A stretch of DNA of 9,232 bases from contig JABMPV010000264.1 in assembly GCA_013202595.1 (NCBI GenBank), forward strand, positions 1 through 9,232, read 5' to 3'. Shown here piece after piece: positions 1 through 6,271 of this stretch. The position numbers and the translations under genes are program-made. A model generated the notes under the pieces. It saw nothing but the letters and a program-made list of their open reading frames with translations. It was not told where the DNA came from and did not search any database. Source of the DNA: a bacterium (GTDB taxonomy: Bacteria; Actinomycetota; Acidimicrobiia; Spongiisociales; UBA11373). The stretch's first letter is position 1, and every line of letters begins with the position of its first letter.

Positions 1-416
1 GGCCACGGGAACGCTTCGATCTCCTCGATCGTCGTGGCCTCTGCCAGCGGCTCCACCATCGGGAACCACTCACCGGGAGACACCTCCCTGGCCCCCGAAC
101 CCCACGAGTTGATGTAGTCGCTGTGCGGCTCTCGATCCCGATTCCACGCCAGCACATCGGCCGGCTCCAGATCCAGCACCCCGCGAACATCGGTCCGCAG
201 ACGAACCATCGTCTCCTCGTCCGGATCGGCGGTCCCGAGTTCGGGCCAGTCGTAGATGTATTGGTCCTCAGAGGTGACGCCGATCAACGCCTTGATGGTG
301 CGGTACGTTTCCATCTTGATGCCGGTTGCATTGCTGACACCCAGCACGATCGGTACGCGATCCGGCTCTTCGTGGTTGATGCAGGCGAGCACCCGCTTCC
401 TGGAGGTCATCGGCAT
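1..416 (-). CDS. Uroporphyrinogen decarboxylase (URO-D) superfamily protein, N-terminal part
   Basis: This is the first 138 codons of a minus-strand gene that continues past the left edge. The N-terminus reads M-P-M-T-S-R-K-R-V-L followed by HEEPDRVPI (residues 15-23), the typical opening of URO-D-superfamily proteins of the MtaA/CmuA and uncharacterised type. Members are TIM barrels that either decarboxylate uroporphyrinogen or move methyl groups between corrinoid proteins and thiols. The non-HemE opening and the long acidic insert around residues 50-65 suggest a methyltransferase-like or uncharacterised paralogue rather than heme synthesis (inference). The ATG at 416 is preferred over the one at 410 because AAGGAAAGG lies 9 nt upstream of it. 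A TAGGAT hexamer (complement of 456-461) could be a -10 element, but no -35 is evident. The catalytic region is outside the window, so the substrate cannot be assigned. Confidence 0.85.
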   Translation of the reverse strand, partial: MPMTSRKRVLACINHEEPDRVPIVLGVSNATGIKMETYRTIKALIGVTSEDQYIYDWPELGTADPDEETMVRLRTDVRGVLDLEPADVLAWNRDREPHSDYINSWGSGAREVSPGEWFPMVEPLAEATTIEEIEAFPW

Positions 417-486
417 CGTGGCGCACCTTTCCTTGCCAACTCTGGGCCTCTGCCGATCCTACCGGCCCACACTTCCTCCTCTACCG

Positions 487-540
487 ATGGCGGATCGGGA
501 GGTCCAGCCACCGCTGGCCCGACCTGGACCATGGCGGATC
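487..540. promoter_or_regulatory. Inverted repeat flanked by direct repeats upstream of the URO-D gene
   Basis: The 10-mer ATGGCGGATC occurs at 487-496 and again at 531-540. Between the copies lies an inverted repeat, GGTCCAG (501-507) and CTGGACC (524-530). The block sits about 70-125 bp upstream of the minus-strand URO-D start at 416, where an operator could lie. The arms are short and the sequence is GC-rich, so chance is a real possibility. No known regulator motif is recognised. The rest of 417-629 shows no convincing gene. Confidence 0.25.
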
Positions 541-628
541 CGGGCATCACTTGCGGACTCCGTGTCCTCCCCGATGTCCCTTGCGGCTCCGGTCGGTCCG
601 GCTCACCACCTGGCTATTTCCGGGCGCG

Positions 629-661
629 CATGAGCCCCTCTCATCATGAGAGGGGCTCATG
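629..661. terminator. Perfect 33-nt palindrome, probable bidirectional terminator hairpin
   Basis: Positions 629-644 are exactly complementary to 646-661 around a single central C at 645, giving 16-bp arms with a GAGCCCCTCTC core. As RNA it would fold into a stem of about 14 bp with a 3-nt loop. It begins 17 nt after the stop codon of the minus-strand ORF at 678-998, which fits a transcription terminator. No U-tract follows on either strand, as is common in high-GC actinobacteria. A dyad operator is the alternative. Confidence 0.6.
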
Positions 662-677
662 GGTCGACTCGATTGCC

Positions 678-998
678 TCAGTCGCGTCCGAGTCGCCGGA
701 CGATCATGAATCCGCCGGTTCCTCCGGCAATTGCCGCAACGAGCGCGGCGGTGATTTCCAATCCACTCACGGGTACTTCCTTCAGGTCGATTACCGAGAC
801 CGGATGTCCATCCGGAAGTGAGGAATCGGGAATCCCAGGGTCCCTCACGTGCATTGCACACTCGGCGTTGATGTGTCCGAAAGCAGGATATCCGGAGCGA
901 TGGTATACGCCAATAGCGAAGGTCGAAGTCTCAATGCAACACCCCGAAGGGGTCTCTCGTGCCGCCGGGGATCTCAGCGATGAGATTCCCTTCGTCAT
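678..998 (-). CDS. Hypothetical 106-aa protein with C-terminal sortase-signal-like membrane anchor
   Basis: No family is recognised. The last 32 residues resemble a Gram-positive cell-wall sorting signal: VPVSG (a degenerate LPxTG-type pentapeptide), a hydrophobic stretch of about 20 residues (ITAALVAAIAGGTGGFMIV), then a basic tail RRLGRD. The N-terminal 70 residues contain several Cys and no signal peptide, which is odd for an exported anchored protein. The ORF may be the remnant of a longer surface gene, or may not be expressed. An in-frame TGA lies 9 codons upstream of the ATG at 998. GAGG, 11 nt before that ATG, is a weak ribosome site. An internal ATG after the fourth Cys region is an alternative start. 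Codon third positions are less GC-biased than in neighbouring genes, which weakens the call or suggests decay or transfer. A strong palindrome follows the stop, and a hairpin separates it from the permease upstream. Confidence 0.38.
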   Translation of the reverse strand: MTKGISSLRSPAARETPSGCCIETSTFAIGVYHRSGYPAFGHINAECAMHVRDPGIPDSSLPDGHPVSVIDLKEVPVSGLEITAALVAAIAGGTGGFMIVRRLGRD

Positions 999-1065
999 CC
1001 GGCGAGGATCCTCGGACAGCCGTCATGGCCCATCCTTCGAATGCGCATCCAGCCTCTCGTCGAAC

Positions 1066-1093
1066 GGCCGTGGTGTAACTGCACACCTCGGCC
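1066..1093 (-). terminator. Terminator-like hairpin after the permease gene
   Basis: Positions 1066-1076 pair with 1083-1093 as an 11-bp stem with one T/T mismatch (1071/1088) and a 6-nt loop at 1077-1082. It lies 8 nt beyond the permease stop (TAG at 1102-1104 on the minus strand). The position and GC-rich stem fit a U-tract-less terminator. It would separate permease transcription from the small ORF at 678-998. Confidence 0.55.
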
Positions 1094-1101
1094 ATAACGG
1101 G

Positions 1102-3252
1102 CTAGTAGATGAACCGCTCCAGCCATCCGCCCACCATGGTCCGGCGATGCGAATCGGTGGCATGTACCAACAGGACCGGACAATCCAATTGTTCGGCGAT
1201 GCGGTCTGCGAGGTCGCTGAACATGCGGTACCTCTGTGCGGCGGATCCCAGGACCACCAGATTGGCGCCTCGCGCCAGGCTCGTCAGCGCCACAACCAGA
1301 TTCTCCGCCCGTTCGATCTCGCTCTCGGTGTCCACGGCGGTCAATTCGTCGAGCTTGGTGTGATACGCCCGGGTGGCTCCCATCTGGGCCTCGGTGGCTT
1401 CCTCATTGACCACATGTACGAATCGGATGGCTGCGCCTTCCGCCTCGGCGATCCGGCTGGCCAGGCTGATCTTGAGCACGTCGAAAGGGCCACCCGAACC
1501 CATGATCACGATGCTCTGCAGATCCTCCAGGTTCCTGTTTCGCAGGAAGATGGTGTTGCACGGCAGGTTGTCGCGCAGCCACTTGAGGTCGCGCACCACC
1601 GAGCGCGCCTGATGCAGATCCTGGGGCATCTCGGCCAGCACCAGATCCACGCCGCGATCCCACACGTAGTTGCTGACGGCGCCCCGGATGTCGTTGGAGA
1701 CCACCCGTCCGGTGCGCACGAGAGGTCCGTCCGTGGAGCCCACCACGCGCTCCGACGGATCCCGGACTTCCGCCGCCTCTTCGGCCGCAGAGAACCGCAC
1801 GATGTCGATCTTTGCATCGGGAGATGCCAGGTGCCGGGCTACGCGCACCAGGTCGCGCTGGCGGGCGGGCTGCAGATCACCGAAGACGGGAATCAGGATT
1901 CGGTCCACCCCTCTGTCGGCCAGCGCCATCTCCGTCATGGCCACCAACCGGCTGTTGTTGCGGACTCGCAGTGCGTCCAATGACGCGCTCTCCCGACTCG
2001 CCCTCGAGCGGCCGAACCCGTGGTAGAAAGCGATGCCGCCGCCGAGAATCCCGAGAGCACCCAGGAGCGGGATCAGCCCCATCTGGGTGATCAGGACGAT
2101 CGACCCGCCGATGCCTGCGATCTGCATCCACGGGTACAACGGTGAGCGGAAGGTCGGCCGATACCAGCGCAGTCCTCCCTCCCTGAAGGCGATCACGGCG
2201 ACGTTGACGAGCGCCAGCACCAGCAACTGGAACGCACTCGCCAGCTTCGCCAACTCCAGGATCGGCACCGTTGCGATCAGCAGGATCAGCACCCCGCTGG
2301 TGAACAGAATCGAGACGATCGGCGTCCCCGATCGCGCCCCGATCCTCTGGAGGCCGGCCGGCGCCAGACCTCGCCGTGCCATGGCCAGCGGATATCGAGA
2401 TGAAGCCAGGAGAGCTGCGTTGGCCACTCCGATCAGGGCCAGCACCGCCACGGCGGCTATCAGATCCACGCCCACCGATCCGAGGAACGTGCCGGCGGAG
2501 TCGGTCACCGGCGTGGCCGACTTGGTCAGATCGATGCCTCCCGAATTGCCGATGATGACCAGCATGATCACGGGATAGAGCACCACCATCAGCAGCGTGC
2601 TCATGAGGATCGCCCTCGGAAGGGTCCAACTGGGGCGCTTCACCTCCTCAGCGACACTCGCCACCTTCATCACCCCGGCGTACGACACCGAAACCAGTCC
2701 GGCGGCGGCCAGCAGACCACCGAACCCCTCGGGAAGGAACGGCGTGAGTTGCCCGGTGTCGACGTGCTGTGATCCGGAGATCAGGAAGAACCCGAGGGTC
2801 GCCATCACCAGTGTCACCAGCACCCTCTGGACTACGCCACTGTGGCGGGCACCCACGAGGTTCACGACGGTGATCACAACGGCCATCGCCAGGGCAAAGG
2901 GCTTCGCCGGGAAGTCGGCGAACAACGCGAGGTACGCCCCCAATCCCACCAGGGCGAACGACGCCTTGAACACCAGGCTGAACCACACACCGAATCCGGC
3001 GATGGTTCCCATCAAGGGCCCCATGGCCCGGTCCACATAGAGATAGGTGCCGCCGGACTCAGGCATCGCGGTCGCCATCTCCGACTGGCTGAGTGCGGCG
3101 GGGATCACCACCATGCCGGCCAGCGCATAGGCCAGTGCGGCAGCAGGACCGGCGAGCGAGAAGGCCAGGCCGGGGAGGACGAAGATCCCGCTCCCGATCA
3201 TGGCGCCCAGGCTGATGGTGAACGCGGCGTAGAAACCGAGGGTTCGCCGCAT
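1102..3252 (-). CDS. APC-family amino acid permease with tandem C-terminal USP-like domains
   Basis: A 716-residue inner-membrane transporter. Residues 1 to about 410 are a typical AA_permease_2 / APC core with roughly 12 hydrophobic segments. The TM1 substrate-site motif GSGIF is at residues 20-24, and a further signature (PESGGTYLYVDRAMG) is near 64-78. Residues about 445-716 are soluble and read as two universal-stress-protein-like units: the first starts at RILIPVFGD (451-459), the second at SIVIMGSGG (580-588) and ends with CPVLLVHA (691-698). The ATP-binding Gly pattern of UspA is degraded in the second unit (GSAAQRY at 669-675) and absent in the first, so nucleotide binding is doubtful. 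APC-USP fusions are known in archaea and actinobacteria, where the USP part is thought to be regulatory. The start at 3252 is chosen because AAGGGGGG ends 8 nt upstream. An in-frame ATG at 3276 has poorer spacing, and a longer reading frame to 3381 lacks family-like sequence. The substrate is unknown; a neutral or broad amino acid is possible. Confidence 0.9.
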   Translation of the reverse strand: MRRTLGFYAAFTISLGAMIGSGIFVLPGLAFSLAGPAAALAYALAGMVVIPAALSQSEMATAMPESGGTYLYVDRAMGPLMGTIAGFGVWFSLVFKASFALVGLGAYLALFADFPAKPFALAMAVVITVVNLVGARHSGVVQRVLVTLVMATLGFFLISGSQHVDTGQLTPFLPEGFGGLLAAAGLVSVSYAGVMKVASVAEEVKRPSWTLPRAILMSTLLMVVLYPVIMLVIIGNSGGIDLTKSATPVTDSAGTFLGSVGVDLIAAVAVLALIGVANAALLASSRYPLAMARRGLAPAGLQRIGARSGTPIVSILFTSGVLILLIATVPILELAKLASAFQLLVLALVNVAVIAFREGGLRWYRPTFRSPLYPWMQIAGIGGSIVLITQMGLIPLLGALGILGGGIAFYHGFGRSRASRESASLDALRVRNNSRLVAMTEMALADRGVDRILIPVFGDLQPARQRDLVRVARHLASPDAKIDIVRFSAAEEAAEVRDPSERVVGSTDGPLVRTGRVVSNDIRGAVSNYVWDRGVDLVLAEMPQDLHQARSVVRDLKWLRDNLPCNTIFLRNRNLEDLQSIVIMGSGGPFDVLKISLASRIAEAEGAAIRFVHVVNEEATEAQMGATRAYHTKLDELTAVDTESEIERAENLVVALTSLARGANLVVLGSAAQRYRMFSDLADRIAEQLDCPVLLVHATDSHRRTMVGGWLERFIY

Positions 3253-3422
3253 TCCGTCATCCCCCCTTGCTGCCATTGCGCCATTCCACACGATCGGAGC
3301 CGGCGATGCGAGCGAAACCGTGCCGGGCGCCCCGTTGCTGTACCGGAGCTCAGTATCGATCCGCCCCATCAGGCGCGACATCGGCGATGATGGTGCCGCT
3401 ACCCCAGCTATCGGCAGGCGCT
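3253..3422. promoter_or_regulatory. Divergent intergenic region between permease and amidase genes
   Basis: These 170 bp separate two genes read in opposite directions, so both promoters should lie here or overlap the gene starts. The only element I can support is the purine run on the minus strand (complement of 3261-3268), the permease ribosome site. For the plus-strand gene, GGCAGG lies 4 nt before the ATG at 3423. No convincing -35/-10 pair or operator stands out on either strand. Confidence 0.4.
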
Positions 3423-6185
3423 ATGGCGAACGGCATCAGACGCACTGCGGCCAGGCGGATTCTGTTCGGATCCGCCGTGGCCATGCTCCTCCTCTCCGGG
3501 AGCAGTGCAGCCGCCGGGAGTCCGGCCGAACCCGCATCGGATCTCCGACCGATCCAGGCCGAGCCGGTCGTGCCGGGCTTTCCGATCGGCTTCGTCGGCG
3601 TGACGTGGGACACAGCGACGCTCGACGCGTCGTCCTCCGGTTCAGTCCGTTTCGAGATGGCGGGGGAGTGGGGGCCATGGATCCCCCTCACCGCCGAGGG
3701 AGCGCAGGCCGATGGCCAATGGGGGAGCAGCCTGATCGTCGGTGACGGCGCCCGGGCCTATCAGATCACGGGGATTCCACCTCATGCGATCGCCGCCAGG
3801 GCGATGGCCATCGCTGATGATCCCTCTCCGCCCCCGCCAGCGGGCGGGTCGCCGGTCTGCGTCTCGCGCGCCGAGTGGGGCGCCGACGAGTCCATTCGCT
3901 TCATCGACGGTATCGAGACCTGGCCCGTGGCGACGGCACCCGCTCAGGTGATCACCGTCCATCACACTGCGACAGCCAACAGCGACCCCGATCCCGCCGC
4001 GACCATGCGGGCGATCTACCGGTTCCACACACTCGGTCGTGAATGGGGTGACATCGCCTACCACTATCTCATCGATGCAGCGGGCCGCATCTATGAAGGC
4101 AGATGGTCCGGTACGCCAAGCACCCGCTGCGGATCGGGTGGCGACGGGAGCGACTTCGCTTTCGACATCGCGGGCGATCTCGTAATCGCCGGACACGTGC
4201 ATCACCGCAATCAGGGGAACATCGGCATTGCCCTCCTCGGCGACTTCGACCGGGCGGTTCCCACAGCGGCAGCGATCGCGACCCTCCAGGCCACACTCGA
4301 TGACGCGGTCCTCCGCCATGAACTCGATGCCCTCGCCACCGTGGTCCATCACGACGATAGGTGGGGCGACAGCGCCCTGGTCGACACCATCTCGGCCCAC
4401 AATCACTGGCCTGCTCCCGCAGGCGACACCGCGTGTCCGGGGGAGAATCTCGAGCAACTGATCCCCCGTCTGAGAGAGATCGCCGATGTTCCGGTGTGCG
4501 ACGGAACGCCTTCGGCCACGATCATCGACCCGGTGCCCGGCAAGCACGTCTCCATGATCACCGGGCCGAGCGGATTCCCGTTCGTCGCCTATCAGTCCGG
4601 CGGCGATCTCGTGGCCGCTGCTTGCACCTCTGCCGACTGCGCCGCTCCCTCGATCTCGACGGTGGACGCCGGGCCGGATGGGGGCGAGACGGGTGCGTTC
4701 TCATCAATGGCGATGGGCGTCGACGGGTATCCGGTCATCGGCTACGTCACGGAAGGCCACCTGACGCTCGCTGATTGCGCGACGGCAGATTGCTCGGCGG
4801 CCGCCATCACCACGATCACCCCTGCTGCAGCAGGGGCCACCTCGATGATCGTCGGCCCGGACGGGTTTCCCACGATCGCCTACTACACAGAGCGCGGGTT
4901 GAACGTGGTCGACTGCTCGACGGCCGACTGCTCCGCAGCCACGGTGGTGAGGGTCGACGCCGCTGGCGTCGCCGCCGAGACCTCGGCCATGATCGCCGGC
5001 CCCGACGGGTTTCCCACGATCGTGTTCTCGGTTGGAACCAGAGGACTCAAGGTCGCCGACTGTTCAGCTGCCGACTGCTCGGCAGCCATCTCTACCCGGG
5101 TCGAGGTATCCGCCGGAACTGCAGCGTCGATGGTCGCCGGGCGGGATGGCTTCCCGATTCTCGCCTACCGGGTCGGCACGACCCTCCGGATGGCCGACTG
5201 CTCGACGTCCGACTGCTCCTCGAAGTCGACGATCACCATCGCTTCAGCCGTCGCTTCGACGAGGCCATCGATCGCGATCGGACCCGACGGTTTCGCACTG
5301 GTCGCCTACCGCACCGCCTCTGCTCTTCAGATGGCCGATTGCACGACTGCCGATTGCAGCGTCGTCGCGACGGCCACCGTCGATGCGACCTCGCTCCATC
5401 ACCCACTCACGCTGCAGATCGGAGCCGACGGCGTTCCGGCCGTCTCCTATCGATCGGCCGCCGGTGTCTCCCTGGCCCGCATCACCTGTGGCGGCACCTG
5501 CGATGGGAAGACGCCGACGATCATCGGCACCACCGGCGATGATCACCTGAACGGGACGCCGGGCGACGACGTCATCCTCGGCCTCAGCGGCAGTGATCTC
5601 CTGATGGGCCTGGGTGGCAACGACACCATCTGCGGCAACCAGGACGGAGACACGCTCATCGGTGGGCGCGGCGACGACACCCTCATCGGTGCCACTGGTA
5701 ATGACAAACTCAAGGGGCAAGACGGAGCCGACCGACTCGACGGTGGATACGGCGCCGATCGGCTGCTGGGAGGTCCGGGCGACGACATCATCGAGGGTGA
5801 CGACGGCAAGGACATCGTCCGGGGTGGTGGAGGCAGTGACATCGTCACGGGTGGGCATGGCAACGATCGCCTGCGCGGTGACCTCGACGATGACATCCTG
5901 TCGGGAGGCGCCGGTCTCGACCGCATCTGGGGTGGGCCCGGTGACGATTACCTCGAGGGAGACGATCAGAAAGACTTCCTCTACGGCGACTCAGGCACAG
6001 ATGTCCTCAAGGGTGGCACCGGTAGCGACCACCTCTACGGGGGTGACGACGATGATCGGCTGTTCGGTCACAGAGGCGACGACACCCTGGATGGACAGGC
6101 AGGCACCGACTTCCTCAACGGGGGCCGCAACCAGGACTCGTGCTCGATCGAGGCCACCACGGTCGGTTGTGAGGTATTCATCTGA
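3423..6185 (+). CDS. Secreted PGRP-type peptidoglycan amidase with Cys-repeat propeller and RTX calcium-binding repeats
   Basis: A 920-residue exported protein. Domains in order: Sec signal peptide (1 to about 31, basic RR then VAMLLLSG and an A-A-A cleavage site); a beta-rich N-terminal domain (about 50-118, VGVTWD and WGPWIPL) typical of long actinobacterial PGRPs; an Amidase_2/PGRP domain (about 145-355); seven repeats of 46-51 residues (about 365-695), mostly ending in a CX4C pair; and 22 RTX nonapeptides (705-902) with a closing Cys pair (907, 916). The amidase part has the RAEWGADES opening, H180 (VHHTA), Y213 (AYHYLI), H326 (SAHNH) and C338 (TACPG), the expected zinc and catalytic residues. 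It should therefore cut the N-acetylmuramoyl-L-alanine bond of peptidoglycan (family knowledge). The spacing from H326 to the Cys is about four residues longer than usual. The start at 3423 puts the signal peptide at the N-terminus; ATGs at 3387/3390 would only lengthen it. The role could be wall remodelling, daughter-cell separation or lysis of competitors. RTX repeats imply calcium-dependent folding outside the cell. Confidence 0.9.
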   Translation: MANGIRRTAARRILFGSAVAMLLLSGSSAAAGSPAEPASDLRPIQAEPVVPGFPIGFVGVTWDTATLDASSSGSVRFEMAGEWGPWIPLTAEGAQADGQWGSSLIVGDGARAYQITGIPPHAIAARAMAIADDPSPPPPAGGSPVCVSRAEWGADESIRFIDGIETWPVATAPAQVITVHHTATANSDPDPAATMRAIYRFHTLGREWGDIAYHYLIDAAGRIYEGRWSGTPSTRCGSGGDGSDFAFDIAGDLVIAGHVHHRNQGNIGIALLGDFDRAVPTAAAIATLQATLDDAVLRHELDALATVVHHDDRWGDSALVDTISAHNHWPAPAGDTACPGENLEQLIPRLREIADVPVCDGTPSATIIDPVPGKHVSMITGPSGFPFVAYQSGGDLVAAACTSADCAAPSISTVDAGPDGGETGAFSSMAMGVDGYPVIGYVTEGHLTLADCATADCSAAAITTITPAAAGATSMIVGPDGFPTIAYYTERGLNVVDCSTADCSAATVVRVDAAGVAAETSAMIAGPDGFPTIVFSVGTRGLKVADCSAADCSAAISTRVEVSAGTAASMVAGRDGFPILAYRVGTTLRMADCSTSDCSSKSTITIASAVASTRPSIAIGPDGFALVAYRTASALQMADCTTADCSVVATATVDATSLHHPLTLQIGADGVPAVSYRSAAGVSLARITCGGTCDGKTPTIIGTTGDDHLNGTPGDDVILGLSGSDLLMGLGGNDTICGNQDGDTLIGGRGDDTLIGATGNDKLKGQDGADRLDGGYGADRLLGGPGDDIIEGDDGKDIVRGGGGSDIVTGGHGNDRLRGDLDDDILSGGAGLDRIWGGPGDDYLEGDDQKDFLYGDSGTDVLKGGTGSDHLYGGDDDDRLFGHRGDDTLDGQAGTDFLNGGRNQDSCSIEATTVGCEVFI
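4554..5501 (+). repeat. Seven protein repeats with paired cysteines, probable seven-bladed propeller
   Basis: Within the amidase protein, residues 378-693 repeat about every 46-51 residues. The consensus is a hydrophobic strand plus GPDGFP, a second strand (IAYY/LVAYR), a short turn, then a third strand ending ADCSTADCS. First cysteines fall at 401, 452, 498, 547, 593, 640 and 689; six units have CX4C and the last CX3C. Seven copies and the strand pattern suggest a seven-bladed beta-propeller with a disulfide on each blade (inference). A 19-nt identity at 4860-4878 and 5004-5022, 48 codons apart, points to fairly recent unit duplication. Confidence 0.75.
5535..6128 (+). repeat. 22 tandem RTX (GGxGxDxxx-type) nonapeptide repeats
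   Basis: Residues 705-902 of the amidase protein divide without gaps into 22 nine-residue units such as GDDTLIGAT, GNDKLKGQD and GSDHLYGGD. These are hemolysin-type calcium-binding repeats, which fold as a parallel beta-roll with calcium bound in the G/D-rich turns. The units are phased exactly from first to last. A short cap with two cysteines (907 and 916) follows, a pattern seen in Sec-exported actinobacterial RTX proteins, unlike classic type I secretion substrates. Confidence 0.92.
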
Positions 6186-6186
6186 T

Positions 6187-6223
6187 GGCGTCGATGCCGG
6201 GCGCAGTGGACCGCTTCGACGCC
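6187..6223 (+). terminator. Possible terminator hairpin after the amidase gene
   Basis: GGCGTCGA at 6187-6194 is exactly complementary to TCGACGCC at 6216-6223, with a 21-nt loop. It begins 2 nt after the amidase stop and lies between two convergent genes, where termination is expected. The loop is long and there is no U-tract, so the call is tentative. Confidence 0.35.
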
Positions 6224-6271
6224 TCCGGATGTGTGATCGTGCGGACCGGCGTTCACCCGATCCGATCCTTC

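Noticed and set aside
547..861. 104-codon minus-strand frame
   Set aside because: It overlaps the end of the better-supported 678-998 ORF and runs through the palindrome; its Arg/Ser-rich translation shows no family features.
646..1983. Long plus-strand open frame (445 codons)
   Set aside because: It lies mostly antisense to the permease tail. Its translation is His/Gln/Arg-rich with no recognisable domain, and the permease frame has clear family motifs.
1877..2629. 250-codon minus-strand open frame overlapping the permease
   Set aside because: It is a shifted frame of the permease; the translation is a low-complexity Gly/Arg/Asp mixture, typical of GC-rich shadow frames.
3253..3381. Longer N-terminus for the permease
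   Set aside because: The extra 43 residues do not resemble the family, and a good ribosome site sits just before 3252.
3642..4547. 301-codon minus-strand frame antisense to the amidase
   Set aside because: No domain or ribosome site; the plus strand here encodes the amidase catalytic residues.
5535..6128. CRISPR-like or satellite DNA periodicity
   Set aside because: The 27-bp period is the coding footprint of RTX nonapeptides; the DNA units are diverged and have no conserved repeat with unique spacers.
3423..6185. RTX toxin exported by type I secretion
   Set aside because: A clear Sec signal peptide is present, no ABC transporter or HlyD-like gene lies nearby, and the enzymatic part is a peptidoglycan amidase rather than a pore-forming toxin.
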